From: Paludisphaera rhizosphaerae
GTDB taxonomy: Bacteria; Planctomycetota; Planctomycetia; Isosphaerales; Isosphaeraceae
Assembly (NCBI RefSeq): GCF_011065895.1
Contig: NZ_JAALCR010000002.1
Coordinates: 62,001-126,000 of the forward strand
Direction of reading: 5' to 3'
Length of the DNA: 64,000 nucleotides
Shown here: positions 1 to 8,701 of the stretch, piece by piece
Layout of the letters: the number at the start of each line of letters is the position of its first letter
How positions within the stretch are numbered: the stretch's first letter is position 1
Notes under the pieces: model-generated
The model's database searches: none
Told to the model about the DNA's origin: nothing
Seen by the model: only the letters and a program-made list of their open reading frames with translations
Program-made: the position numbers and the translations under genes

Positions 1-72
1 GGCCTGAGCCTTCCGGACCAGGGCCGCGACTTCGATCCACCCCTGAGTTTCTTCCTCTCGCGTCTCCAGCAT
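1..72 (-). CDS. Partial N-terminus, possible RNA polymerase sigma factor
   Basis: Only the first 24 codons lie inside the window; the gene runs leftward off the edge. The ATG at 72 follows a purine-rich AAGGTGGG about 15 bases upstream. The visible peptide ends LVRKAQA, preceded by an acidic stretch and a WIEVAA segment. This resembles the start of sigma-70 region 2 in ECF-type factors, which often reads LVRRAQAGD. That resemblance is the only evidence, so the assignment is tentative. A different protein with a charged N-terminal helix would look the same over so few residues. Confidence 0.35.
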   Translation of the reverse strand, partial: MLETREEETQGWIEVAALVRKAQA

Positions 73-495
73 GGCGACCACGGGACCCACCTTCCCCACT
101 CCGGGGAGCTGCCGGCCTTCTCGCTCGTTCGACCCGATGTCCATGGGCCGAGTTGTCGAGCGAGCCTCCGGCGACGTCTCGAACCTGAAACGCTCGCGAG
201 CGGACGCGGAACAGCCTGCGCGGGGGCCCCCGCACATCGCGGGGGGCGACCGTGGGCGTTCGGCGCGTCCGTAACGCGGCGACGCAAGGAAAAGCGCGTG
301 CGCGGCGCGACCGGTTCGAGTCCGAGAAACCCGATTCGATCACATCCGCTTGAGTCGTGGCTCGTCAGGAGTCTTCAGCGGCCGCAGAGGTATGCAACGG
401 GGAAGGCGCAGGCGAACGGGACCAAAGGCCCTTTCGGCGTTCATCCCCGCCGGCATGCTCCGGCGGCGAGCTTCAATTCAGGACGAACCGACTCG
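73..495. other. Gene-free upstream stretch
   Basis: Between the sigma-factor-like start and the degraded small gene I find no reading frame with coding-like codon use. Short frames exist on both strands but have mixed third positions and low-complexity Arg/Pro/Ser content typical of noncoding GC-rich DNA. The stretch presumably carries the promoter of the leftward partial gene. I could not identify a convincing -10/-35 pair. Confidence 0.4.
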
Positions 496-954
496 TCATA
501 ACCCGGCGGTCGCTGCTATGGCGGCAGCGGCGCTCGCCGACCGACTGCTTGCGGCCCCCGCCGCGCCGGCCTTCAGACCCGCGAAGGTTTTTCGCGATCC
601 TAGGGTCGACGATCGGGACCAGGACGATCCGGAACCTGAGGACTGGCGAAGTCGCCAGCTTCTGGGTTGCTGGAGGGTCCTGAGGGACGCGTCGGCCGAC
701 GCGGCGGTATCACAGGCCCCGAAGGGCAAGGAATCCGCCGGCGCCGGGTCGGTAATTGGGGGCGCCGGATAGACGACCCGTACGGGTTCGCCTACGAAAT
801 GCACCCCCATGCGCTCACGCATGGCGTCTTGATGGGCGTGACGAATGCGCAGGGCCGTACCGTTGTTGACGCTCGTGTTAAGGACGAGCGACCGCGTCCC
901 GAGATTCAGCCGGTTGGAAAGAGCCGACAGCGTCAGGTTGGTGCGGGTCAACAT
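496..954 (-). pseudogene. Small gene, apparently frameshifted in its second half
   Basis: The ATG at 954 has a good GAGGG ribosome-binding site eight bases upstream. The first ~97 codons use G/C-ending codons as expected for this genome, for a hydrophilic protein I do not recognise. Near 690 the codon bias in this frame collapses into a Ser/Arg/Ala-rich tail. Another frame then becomes coding-like: it reads QKLATSPVLRFRIVLVPIVD and runs on to a stop near 475. This suggests a frameshift in a gene that once continued, or a sequencing indel. If the frame as read is real, the product has 152 residues. No domain, signal peptide or membrane segment is evident. Confidence 0.35.
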
Positions 955-1169
955 GGCATTACCCTCGCATCCGCCTTCAGGTGGGGCGGGTTCACGGGGC
1001 GAGGCGTCGTCGGGATCGTCGCGTTTCCGTTCCGGTCGATGAAACCGGAGACGGCGGTCGCGACGGCGTCGAGGCCCCGCGAGGAAGGGGGCGGTTCCTG
1101 GCCGCCCCCGAGAGCATTCACCGAGACGGGATCTTCTGACCTCCCGATTCTCGATCGGACCAGGCACAC
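948..1169 (-). CDS. Possible small upstream ORF coupled to the 954 gene
   Basis: The last ~45 codons of this frame have strong G/C third-position bias and read GLDAVATAVSGFIDRNGNAT and onward, ending MPC. The stop overlaps the ATG at 954 by seven bases, a geometry that often means translational coupling. The start is uncertain: the farthest in-frame start is a GTG at 1169 with no clear ribosome-binding site, and the coding-like composition begins only around 1090. A stem-loop (1087-1109, 8 bp) sits at that boundary. The DRNGN segment faintly recalls calcium-binding loops, but this is too little to assign a function. Confidence 0.25.
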   Translation of the reverse strand: MCLVRSRIGRSEDPVSVNALGGGQEPPPSSRGLDAVATAVSGFIDRNGNATIPTTPRPVNPPHLKADARVMPC

Positions 1170-1441
1170 GCCCGGATTCCGTGGATTCGTTCAAGCGTCG
1201 TTGGGAATGGGCCGCGATCCGCGCACAAGCTGCACGGCGACTCTTGATGGAGAGTCCACGGCCGATTCAAGCCCGTAGACATCTTAACTCGGGAACAAGT
1301 TCGCGCGAAATCGAAAAAAAAGTCAGGCAAACCTGATCGACGGGGGAATGCAGGTTGGCGACGGCCTGAGAGGGTGCTGGATAATGGCGACGAGGCCACG
1401 CGTTACGACGAGACCGATGCCTGGGCCGTGGGGGAGGTGGG

Positions 1442-2875
1442 ATGATCGGGATTGGATGGCGACGTGCGGGTCTAATCGTGGCCTGCTACGGAGCGGCTGC
1501 GTTCGCCTGGTTTCTTTTTTCCACCCGGCTCGGCCCCTCGCTCGTCGCATCGGGATACGACGCCGCCGAAGCGACGGCCTGGGGACGGCTGGTGACGTTC
1601 TACGCGAGCGGCCTCGCTCGCGACGCCACCCTCGCCAAGTGGGAGATGGTCCGACCGGCGGTCGTCGCCGCCCTGGCGATCCACGCCTTGCTTCTGTTCA
1701 CCGTCATCCAGTGGACCCGAAACGCCGAGCCCTCGACGACGTCCCCTGAGGGATGGTGCGGTCGGGCGGCGACGATCGCCGTTCTCCTCGCGAGTTTCGT
1801 CCTACTGGTCCTGACGGCGCTCTTCGGCTCGATTCAAGACTACACCCTGTTTCGGGACATCTGGCGCGAGGTGCTTCGCGGCCACGACCCCTGGTTCATG
1901 GTTCCGGGAGGTCCTCGCGACGTTTATCCGCTCAACGCCTACGGCCCCTTCTTTAACGTCTTAGCGGTCCCCACGATCTGGCATCCGCTGGGGCCGAAGC
2001 TGCTCTTCGCGGCGGCCTACTGCTTCTTCGTCGCCCACCTCTTGCTCGTGGTCGGGAGGCGAACCCTGCCCTCCTGGGTGCGACTGGCGGCGGCCCTTTG
2101 GTTCTTCTCGCCCTATCCGGTGGTCGAACTCGCCCTGATGGGGCACTTCGACGTGCTGGTGGCTCTGCTCGCGATTGCGGCGATCGAGGCTCGCGCCCGC
2201 GACCGATGGCGGGCGAGCGCCGGCTGGCTGGCCTCGGCCGTGCTGTTGAAATACTACCCGGGAGTCCTCGCTCCCTTCCTGGCTCTGGACCGAGGGCGAG
2301 TCCGTTGGCGTTATCTCGCGGCGTCCGGCGGTCTTTCCCTGGCTGGGCTGGGGATCGCCTGGCTGATCTGGGGGAACTCGGTGGGTCGACCGCTCTGGCT
2401 GGCGGTCGAGCGCCAGTCGATGTTCCTCTCGATCTTCCGCTTCCTTCGCGGCCCGTATTCACCCGTCGGTCATGAGACGCTCGTCTTCACAACCGACGAG
2501 TACGCCACACCGCTGATGTTGTTCGCCCTTTACCAGGCCTGGCAGTGGTCGAGGCGCAACGAGGTCTCTCCCAGAGCCGCGTGCACCTTGGCGGCGGCGA
2601 CGACTCTGGCTTTGTACAAGGTGGGCTTTCCCCAGTACTACATGCTTCTCTTCCTGGCGGCAGCCGACTGGTTCGTCCGCGAGTACGCGACGATTCGCCG
2701 CCGCCTTCCGCTCGCCGCGGCTTATCTGGGACTCTTCAGCTGGATCGGCTGGTTCGATCAGTTGATCGTCCGGCGCGATCCGGCTCCGCTCGATGATTGG
2801 GTCGGCGTTCCAACGTTCATCCTGATGGTCTCGTTGATCGCCGCGACGATCGTGGAGACTCGAAAGGCGGACTAG
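1442..2875 (+). CDS. Polytopic membrane protein, GT87-like glycosyltransferase
   Basis: A 477-residue integral membrane protein with about ten hydrophobic segments. Early in the protein (residues ~130-170) it has a loop reading DIWREVLRGHDPW, then YPLNAYGPFF. This matches the arrangement in GT87 (DUF2029) polyprenyl-phosphate-mannose-dependent mannosyltransferases, where the acidic residue and the loop after the first helices are catalytic. Such enzymes act from the periplasmic side on lipid-linked or protein-linked glycans. A GGGGGAGGTGGG site directly precedes the ATG. The stop overlaps the convergent ppk1 stop by three bases. Family placement is by motif resemblance; the exact sugar and acceptor are unknown. 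Confidence 0.7.
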   Translation: MIGIGWRRAGLIVACYGAAAFAWFLFSTRLGPSLVASGYDAAEATAWGRLVTFYASGLARDATLAKWEMVRPAVVAALAIHALLLFTVIQWTRNAEPSTTSPEGWCGRAATIAVLLASFVLLVLTALFGSIQDYTLFRDIWREVLRGHDPWFMVPGGPRDVYPLNAYGPFFNVLAVPTIWHPLGPKLLFAAAYCFFVAHLLLVVGRRTLPSWVRLAAALWFFSPYPVVELALMGHFDVLVALLAIAAIEARARDRWRASAGWLASAVLLKYYPGVLAPFLALDRGRVRWRYLAASGGLSLAGLGIAWLIWGNSVGRPLWLAVERQSMFLSIFRFLRGPYSPVGHETLVFTTDEYATPLMLFALYQAWQWSRRNEVSPRAACTLAAATTLALYKVGFPQYYMLLFLAAADWFVREYATIRRRLPLAAAYLGLFSWIGWFDQLIVRRDPAPLDDWVGVPTFILMVSLIAATIVETRKAD

Positions 2876-5061
2876 CGGTCGGGGTGGTCGCCTTCCGTGA
2901 GGACGACGGGGGTCATCGGGATCGTCGACGCGTGTTCGTCGGCCAGCTTCTGGAATTCGAGCTGGCAGCGGACGACCGGCGCGCCAGCCTTCGGTTTGAC
3001 GCGGCGATAGGTTCCGTCCGCCTGAAGCTCGCGGGCCTTCACGTTGTCGGTCAGCGTGATGGCCAGGATCTCATCGACGATTCGAGCTTTCAGCGCGGGG
3101 GACTCGATCGGGAACATCAATTCGACCCGGCGTCGGAAGTTCCGGGGCATCCAGTCCGCCGACGAGAGGAAGACCTCGGGCTGTTCGGCGTTGGCGAAGT
3201 AGGTGATTCGCGAGTGTTCCAGGAATTTGTCGACGACGCTGCGAACCTTGATGTTCTCGGAGAACCCCGGAACGCCCGGCCGGAGACAGCAGATGCCCCT
3301 GACGATCAGGTCGATTTTCACGCCGGCCTGGGAAGCCTCGTAGAGCGAGGCGATGATCCGAGGGTCGACCAGCGAGTTCATCTTGGCGATGATCCGCGCG
3401 GGCACGCCGGCCCGGGCGTGATCGGCCTCGCGCCGGATCAGGACGGAGAGCCGATCGGCGAGATCCATCGGCGCGACGACCAGCCGCTTCCAGTTGTGGC
3501 CCTGTGAGTAACCTGTCAGCAAGTTGAAGAGCGCGCTGGCGTCTTCGCCGATCTCAGGTCGGCAGGTGAAGTAGCTGAGGTCGGTGTAGAGCCGGGCCGT
3601 CGTATGGTTGTAGTTGCCGGTCCCAAGGTGGATATAGCGTCGGATGCCGTCGTGCTCGCGGCGGACCACCAGCGCGGCCTTGCAGTGCGTTTTCAGTCCG
3701 ACGATGCCGTAGACGACGTGGACGCCCGCCTTCTGGAGCATCCGGGCCTTGTCGATGTTGTTTTCCTCGTCGAGCCTCGCCTGGAGTTCGACGAGAGCCG
3801 TGACCTGCTTGCCGTTCTCCGCGGCGCGGGCGAGGGCGGTGATGATCGGGTTGGAGTCGGCCGTCCGATAGAGGGTCATCTTGATGGCCAGGACGTTGGG
3901 GTCCTCGCTGGCCTGCTCGATGAGCTGGACGACGGTGCCGAATGATTCGTAAGGGTGATGGACGAGGAAGTCCTGATCGCGGATCGCCCGGAAGACGCTG
4001 TGCCTTCCCGTGAAGGCCGGCGGCATCTTGGGCTCGTAGGGGGGCTCCCGAAGGTCGCGGAACCCTTCCAGCTTGTACAGGCCGTTGAGGACGGTGAGAT
4101 CCACCGGCCCCGGCACCTTGTAAACGTCGCGCTCTTCAAGCTCCAGAGCCGAGCCGGCCAGGAGCTGAGCGAGGAATTCGTTGTCGGCCCGTTCGGAGAT
4201 CTCCAGACGGACCGGGGCCCCCCACTTCCGCTGGCGCAGCGTTTCTTCGATCGTCGACAGAAGGCTGCTCTTGACCTCGTTCTCCTGGATCGAGAGGTCG
4301 CTGTTGCGGGTGGCCCGGAAGGCGACGCGCTCCACGGTCCGATAGCCGCCGAAGAGGGCGTCGAGCCGAGGGCCGATCACGTCCTCGAGGAGGACGAACC
4401 GCTTGCCGCCGTCGGGTTCGTCCGGGAGCGGGACGAGTCGGCTGATGACCGACGGTACCTGAAGCACGGCGTAGAGGTTTCTGCCGTGCTGGTTCAGAGG
4501 CTCGATCCGCAGGAGCAGGTTGAGGCTCTTGTTGTGGACGTGGGGGAACGGGTGGGCCGGGTCGATCGCCAGCGGCGTGAGGACGGGATAGACCTGGTTT
4601 TGGAAGTAGTCGTCCAGGAAGGCGTTCTGGGTGTCGGTCAACTCCTCAGGGGAGCAGATCCGAATGCCGTACCCTTCCAGCTCCGGGCGGACTTCATGGA
4701 GCCAGACGTCGTACAGCCGCGCCACGAAGTCATGAGCGCGTTTGGCGATTTCCTGCAGTTGGGCCTGCGGTCCCATGCCGTCCGGAGGCGGATCCTGGGG
4801 CTCAAGGCTCTCGTAAAGCTGGGCCTGGAGACCGGCGACGCGGACCTCGAAGAACTCGTCGAGGTTCGAGGAGCAGATGGCGAGGAACTTGACGCGGTCG
4901 AGCAGCGGGTTGGAGCGATCGCGGGCCTCTTCGAGGACGCGCTCGTTGAACTCCAGCCAGCTCAGCTCGCGGTTGATGAACAGGCTCGCGTCGACCACGA
5001 CCGCCGGGGGGGCGGCCGGTGACGCCTTCTCTGCCTCTAAGGCGTTCTTCGTCTTTCCCAC
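2872..5061 (-). CDS. ppk1: Polyphosphate kinase 1
   Basis: Cytosolic or membrane-associated enzyme that reversibly polymerises the gamma-phosphate of ATP into polyphosphate. The N-terminal domain starts with FINRELSWLEFNERVLEEA, a hallmark of PPK1, followed by the SSNLDEFFEVRVAGL stretch. The HHPYESF segment, YRTADSNPI and LDEENNID follow. The catalytic histidine is in GLKTHCK (His459 with this start); the second conserved histidine is in FLEHSR (His616). The C-terminus has the SADWMPRNFRRRVE motif. With the GTG at 5061 the length is 729 residues, normal for the family. The frame stays open to 5193, but a start there would run into nfo. The gene lies 67 bases downstream of nfo and may be co-transcribed with it. 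Confidence 0.95.
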   Translation of the reverse strand: MGKTKNALEAEKASPAAPPAVVVDASLFINRELSWLEFNERVLEEARDRSNPLLDRVKFLAICSSNLDEFFEVRVAGLQAQLYESLEPQDPPPDGMGPQAQLQEIAKRAHDFVARLYDVWLHEVRPELEGYGIRICSPEELTDTQNAFLDDYFQNQVYPVLTPLAIDPAHPFPHVHNKSLNLLLRIEPLNQHGRNLYAVLQVPSVISRLVPLPDEPDGGKRFVLLEDVIGPRLDALFGGYRTVERVAFRATRNSDLSIQENEVKSSLLSTIEETLRQRKWGAPVRLEISERADNEFLAQLLAGSALELEERDVYKVPGPVDLTVLNGLYKLEGFRDLREPPYEPKMPPAFTGRHSVFRAIRDQDFLVHHPYESFGTVVQLIEQASEDPNVLAIKMTLYRTADSNPIITALARAAENGKQVTALVELQARLDEENNIDKARMLQKAGVHVVYGIVGLKTHCKAALVVRREHDGIRRYIHLGTGNYNHTTARLYTDLSYFTCRPEIGEDASALFNLLTGYSQGHNWKRLVVAPMDLADRLSVLIRREADHARAGVPARIIAKMNSLVDPRIIASLYEASQAGVKIDLIVRGICCLRPGVPGFSENIKVRSVVDKFLEHSRITYFANAEQPEVFLSSADWMPRNFRRRVELMFPIESPALKARIVDEILAITLTDNVKARELQADGTYRRVKPKAGAPVVRCQLEFQKLADEHASTIPMTPVVLTEGDHPDR

Positions 5062-5128
5062 GCGATGCCCACCGTCGCTGTTGTCAAAAAAGCAGGAGCC
5101 CGACGGCCCCCGTCCGCGATCCGCGTTC

Positions 5129-6028
5129 TCAAGAGTCCAGCAGACCGCGCAGGATCCGCCGGTTCCGCGCGTCCAGCTCCTCACCGTCCTCAATTCCCTT
5201 GGGGGTTTCCAGGATCATCGGCAGACCCCGGAACCGCGGGTCGTTCAAGACGAAGCGGAAGGGCTCCAGGCCGATCATCCCCGCCCCGATGCCGGCGTGG
5301 CGGTCGACCCGGCTGGCGAGGCCCCGGACGCTGTCGTTGAGGTGCCAGACCCGGACCTGCCGCAGGCCCACAGTCCGGTCGAGCGCGTCGAGGGTGTCAT
5401 CGTACATTCCCCGCCCGGCGAGGGAATAGCCCGCCGCGAAAATATGACAGGTGTCAACGCAAACGCCCAGGCGCGGCCGATCGGACGCAAGCTCAAGAAT
5501 CGTTTGGAGATGCTCGAAACGGTGGCCCAGGCAGGTCCCCTGGCCCGCCGTCGTTTCCAGGTCGATGGTCACCGCGAGCCCCGCCGTCCGCTCGGCCACT
5601 CGATCGAGGGCCTGCGCGACTCGCTTCAGGCCGGCCTCCTCCCCGGATCCCACGTGAGCGCCTGGGTGCATGACGAGGTCGGCGATGCCGAGTCGGGCGC
5701 AGCGCTCAACCTCCACCACCATCGCGTCGATCGATTTCATCCAGAGCGCGTCATCGGGGCTCGCGAGGTTGATGAGATAGGAGGCGTGCGACACCGGATC
5801 GACGATTCCCGTCTCCTCCAGCGCGGTGCGAAAGGCGGTGACCTGCTCGTCGGTGATCGGCGGACCTTTCCACTGGTTGTTGTTTTTCGTGAATAGCTGG
5901 ACTGTCTCGAATCCGACGGCGTGCGCGGCGCGGACCGCCCGGTCGTAACCCCCGGCGATCGACATGTGCGCTCCCAACTTGAGGGGGGCCGGGGACTTGG
6001 GGCTCGTCGACGAGTTTTTTCGGGGCAT
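5129..6028 (-). CDS. nfo: Endonuclease IV (AP endonuclease)
   Basis: A 299-residue deoxyribonuclease IV that cleaves 5' of abasic sites in base excision repair. The TIM-barrel, three-zinc AP endonuclease 2 signatures are all visible: LGAHMSIAGGY at the start, QLFTKNNNQW, HASYLINLASP, VMHPGAHVG, IDLETTAGQG, GVCVDTCHIFAAGY, VWHLNDS, DRHAGIG and MILETPKG. These carry the metal-binding His, Glu and Asp residues. A ~17-residue Lys/Ser/Pro-rich N-terminal extension precedes the barrel. The ATG at 6028 has a GAGGATC element about 15 bases upstream. ppk1 follows on the same strand. Confidence 0.96.
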   Translation of the reverse strand: MPRKNSSTSPKSPAPLKLGAHMSIAGGYDRAVRAAHAVGFETVQLFTKNNNQWKGPPITDEQVTAFRTALEETGIVDPVSHASYLINLASPDDALWMKSIDAMVVEVERCARLGIADLVMHPGAHVGSGEEAGLKRVAQALDRVAERTAGLAVTIDLETTAGQGTCLGHRFEHLQTILELASDRPRLGVCVDTCHIFAAGYSLAGRGMYDDTLDALDRTVGLRQVRVWHLNDSVRGLASRVDRHAGIGAGMIGLEPFRFVLNDPRFRGLPMILETPKGIEDGEELDARNRRILRGLLDS

Positions 6029-6088
6029 GGGGCGGGTCGATCCTCTTCGAGAAGCGGGAATTCCACGGCGATCTTGGCGGAAGCGTCC

Positions 6089-6118
6089 TTGCGAATCGAC
6101 GCCGTGTGTCTCTACAAT
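6089..6118 (+). promoter_or_regulatory. Candidate sigma-70 promoter for the gene at 6166
   Basis: TTGCGA at 6089-6094 and TACAAT at 6113-6118 are separated by 18 bases, close to the bacterial housekeeping consensus. The site lies about 50 bases upstream of the ATG at 6166 and reads away from the divergent nfo gene. It is called from sequence match only. Confidence 0.45.
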
Positions 6119-6165
6119 GCATCATCCTGCCGACCTGTCCAGGGCCAGGGACGAGGGTTCTTCTC

Positions 6166-6639
6166 ATGGGATGGCTGATCGGGGCCGGCGTCCTTCCCCT
6201 CTGCATCATCGCCGCTTGGTGCATCCTGCACCGACCATTGCGGATGTTTTTCGAGGATTTGCACGTCGACCAGGCTCGGGAGTCGTTCCGACATCGTCGA
6301 GAGCATCTCGAGGCGGAGTTCGTCACCAGCCTGGCTCGATTCGATCGCGAGGAAGGCCTGCGCTGGGAGGACGCCCAGTGGCATGACGAGATCCTCTGGG
6401 CTCGCGACCGCCAGACCCGCCATTTCCTCGCTCTGGTCTGCGTCCATTTCGAGCCGGATCCTTTTGAGGAGCCGCAGATCCGTCGTCACGCCACGGCGGT
6501 CTTCGATTTTCACAAGGGCCGCTGGAGAGCGGAGGGGAAACGGCTCGATCAGGTCCGCCCCGACGAGGCCGTGGGCCGAAACCGCCGCTACGAGCCCGTT
6601 GCGGTGGTTCATCACCCGTCGCCGCGTCAGGTCGACTGA
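6166..6639 (+). CDS. Single-pass membrane protein of unknown function
   Basis: I do not recognise this 157-residue protein. Residues ~2-25 form one strongly hydrophobic segment (GWLIGAGVLPLCIIAAWCIL), probably a membrane anchor. The rest is a soluble domain rich in charged residues, with an RESFRHRREHLEAEF helix, an aromatic ALVCVHFEPDPFEE stretch and VFDFHKGRWRAEGKRLD near the end. The C-terminal half looks like a compact alpha/beta domain. The start at 6166 has GAGGG nine bases upstream and removes a non-hydrophobic leader. It stands alone between nfo and the S1 protein. Confidence 0.7.
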   Translation: MGWLIGAGVLPLCIIAAWCILHRPLRMFFEDLHVDQARESFRHRREHLEAEFVTSLARFDREEGLRWEDAQWHDEILWARDRQTRHFLALVCVHFEPDPFEEPQIRRHATAVFDFHKGRWRAEGKRLDQVRPDEAVGRNRRYEPVAVVHHPSPRQVD

Positions 6640-6677
6640 AGGCTGCGGCGGTTTCACCCCCTAGGGACCTCGCCTTG

Positions 6678-6694
6678 GCTCGGCGCGGCCGAGC
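6678..6694 (+). terminator. Stem-loop after the gene ending at 6639
   Basis: A 7-bp GC-rich stem (GCTCGGC with GCCGAGC) and a three-base loop lie about 40 bases after the stop codon. No T-run follows, so it is at best a weak or factor-dependent terminator. A second small hairpin (GAGACG with CGTCTC) lies at 6718-6732. Confidence 0.25.
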
Positions 6695-6795
6695 GGATAG
6701 GCTCGACGGTTGAATTTGAGACGAGGCGTCTCTGCCGTCACCGGTTGAGCGTCGTCGTTTCAGCCATGTTCTCGCCAGGAAGACGGACCCGACCC

Positions 6796-8196
6796 ATGCC
6801 CGACGAATCGAACGCCTCGATCACCCCCGGCACGGCTCCCAAGGCCGGCCCTGACGCCCCCGCCCCGCTCTCCCGGGAATCGCGCAACGCGGCCATCGAC
6901 CAGGCGATGGAGCAAGCCATGGGGGCCGCGAAGCCCCACGCGGCGGAGGGCCCTCTCAAGCGGCAATGGGACGACGAGCTGGAGGCGGAACTGGAGGCCG
7001 CGCTCACCGGCTTCGACCCCCACACGTTCGACGTCGCCCCCGGGCGTCGGCCCCGCGAGCAAAGGCTGCCTGCCGACGGCCGCGACCGTGGCCAGGAAGG
7101 CCGTCAGGGCCCGCGCAAGGGGAAGGTGATCGGAGTCCGCGGCAAGAGCCTGTTCATCGACCTTGGCGGTAAGAGCGAAGGCGTCGTCCCGCTCGACCAG
7201 TTCGAGGGGGAGATTCCCGCCGCCGGCGCTGAGCTCGAGGTCGTCGTCGACCACTTCGACCGCTCCGAGGGGATCGTCCACCTGCGCCTCAAGGGGGCTG
7301 CGGTCGAGGCCGATTGGAGCAACCTCCGCGAGGGCGTGATCGTCGAGGCCCGTGTGACGAAGACCGTCAAGGGGGGCGTCGAGGTCGACGTCGACGGCAT
7401 TCGCGGCTTCATGCCGATCAGCCAGATCGACCTCAACCGCGTCGAGGACGGCTCCGACTACGTCAACCAGAAGCTCAAGGCGATCGTCACCGAGGCCAAC
7501 CCGCGCGAGAAGAACCTGGTGATCTCGCGCAAGGCCCTGCTTGAGCAGGAACGGGCCGAGCTTCGCGTCAAGACCTGGGCGACCCTGGAAGAAGGCCAGA
7601 CCCGCGAGGGCGTGGTCCGCTCGGTCAAGCCCTTCGGCGCCTTCGTGGACGTCGGCGGCGTCGACGGCCTGCTGCCCATCGGCGAGATGAGCTGGATCCG
7701 CGTCGCCAAGGTCGAGGACCTCATCCGGCCCGGCGACAAGGTGCAGGTCAAAATCCTCCGGATCGACCGCGAGGCCCAGAAACTCACGTTCGGCCTCAAG
7801 CAGCTTCAGAAGAACCCGTGGGACGATGCTGAGCGCAACTATCCCCGGGGGACGATGGTGAAAGGGAAGGTCTCCAAGCTCATGGAGTTCGGCGCGTTCG
7901 TCGAACTGGAGCCGGGGGTCGATGGGCTGATCCACGTTTCCGAACTCTCCCCCACCCGGGTTCGTAGAATAGCTGACGTCGTGCAACCCGGTCAGGAGGT
8001 GGAGGTCCGCGTTCTCAAGGTGGACGCCGACGACCGTCGCATCAGCCTCTCGCTGTTGCCCCTGGCGAAGGATCAGGTTCCCGAAGAGGATGAAGAGGAA
8101 GACGCGACGCCTCCGCCGCCCAAACCCGAGCGTAAAGTTCCTCTGAAAGGCGGCCTCGGCGATCGAGACCCGTTGTTCCCGAAGCTGGGCTCGTGA
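6796..8196 (+). CDS. S1 RNA-binding protein with four S1 repeats (S1/RpsA-like)
   Basis: A 466-residue protein with a ~100-residue charged, low-complexity N-terminus and then four OB-fold S1 repeats, at about residues 106-168, 176-245, 264-335 and 349-425. Repeats 3 and 4 carry the classical pattern (GVVRSVKPFGAFVDV then GVDGLLPIGEMS; GKVSKLMEFGAFVEL then GVDGLIHVSELS). Repeats 1 and 2 are more divergent, as the ribosome-binding repeats of RpsA are. It could be this organism's ribosomal protein S1 or a related mRNA-binding factor. The C-terminus is acidic then proline-rich. Upstream in-frame starts exist at 6745 (TTG) and 6766 (ATG); 6796 is preferred for its distant AGGAAG. Confidence 0.85.
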   Translation: MPDESNASITPGTAPKAGPDAPAPLSRESRNAAIDQAMEQAMGAAKPHAAEGPLKRQWDDELEAELEAALTGFDPHTFDVAPGRRPREQRLPADGRDRGQEGRQGPRKGKVIGVRGKSLFIDLGGKSEGVVPLDQFEGEIPAAGAELEVVVDHFDRSEGIVHLRLKGAAVEADWSNLREGVIVEARVTKTVKGGVEVDVDGIRGFMPISQIDLNRVEDGSDYVNQKLKAIVTEANPREKNLVISRKALLEQERAELRVKTWATLEEGQTREGVVRSVKPFGAFVDVGGVDGLLPIGEMSWIRVAKVEDLIRPGDKVQVKILRIDREAQKLTFGLKQLQKNPWDDAERNYPRGTMVKGKVSKLMEFGAFVELEPGVDGLIHVSELSPTRVRRIADVVQPGQEVEVRVLKVDADDRRISLSLLPLAKDQVPEEDEEEDATPPPPKPERKVPLKGGLGDRDPLFPKLGS

Positions 8197-8320
8197 TTTG
8201 CAACGACGTTAGTTGAGCGTCGCCTCGGCCGCTTGAATCGAGGGCCGGCGCGACGTATCTCTAAGATGGCGGGGGCCTCTCTCCGGCCCTCCGCCCCATG
8301 CAGTGACTGTGAGGATTACG

Positions 8321-8674
8321 ATGCATATTCACGTCATCACCGACAACCACATCCACGCCGGCGAGCATCTCGTCGCAGGCATCACCCAGGGGCTTCAGGA
8401 CTCGTTCCAGCGGTTCGAGCACCAGCTCACCCGCCTGGACGTCCACCTGGCCGACGTCAACGGCCCGAAGGGTGCCGGCAACGATAAGCGTTGTCTCATC
8501 GAGGCCCGCCTCGCCGGCCACCAGCCGATCGTCGCCAGCCACCAGGCCGCCACGGTCGACGAGTCGGTCGACGGCGCGTCGGAAAAGCTCTTCCGCGCCA
8601 TCGAGACGACCCTGGGACGCCTCCACCACGCCAAGGGGAATCAGACCTCGGCTGGCGGGGATCAGGTGATTTGA
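8321..8674 (+). CDS. hpf: Ribosome hibernation-promoting factor, short form
   Basis: A 117-residue S30AE (RaiA/HPF) domain protein that binds the 30S decoding region and inactivates ribosomes in slow-growing cells. It has the beta-alpha-beta-beta-beta-alpha order of the family, with LVAGITQGLQDSFQRFEHQL as the first helix, LTRLDVHLADVNGPKG as the strand region, and a long final helix containing EKLFRAIETTLGRL. The long C-terminal dimerisation domain of long HPF is absent, so this is a short type. The ATG at 8321 has GAGG eight bases upstream. It follows the S1 protein by 124 bases, both genes being ribosome-associated. Confidence 0.85.
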   Translation: MHIHVITDNHIHAGEHLVAGITQGLQDSFQRFEHQLTRLDVHLADVNGPKGAGNDKRCLIEARLAGHQPIVASHQAATVDESVDGASEKLFRAIETTLGRLHHAKGNQTSAGGDQVI

Positions 8675-8701
8675 CGTTTTTCCGCGACTGAGCTACCTCG
8701 A

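Noticed and set aside
308-330. T-arm-like GGTTCGAGTCC suggesting a tRNA
   Set aside because: The flanking bases do not form the 5-bp T stem or any acceptor, D or anticodon arm.
3955-5022. 355-residue plus-strand frame opposite ppk1
   Set aside because: It mirrors ppk1 codons and has no start signal; PPK1 motifs are intact on the minus strand.
6760-7986. Long minus-strand open frame opposite the S1 protein gene
   Set aside because: Composition is Asp/Leu/Val-rich, as expected from the complement of S1-type codons; the plus-strand S1 repeats are clear.
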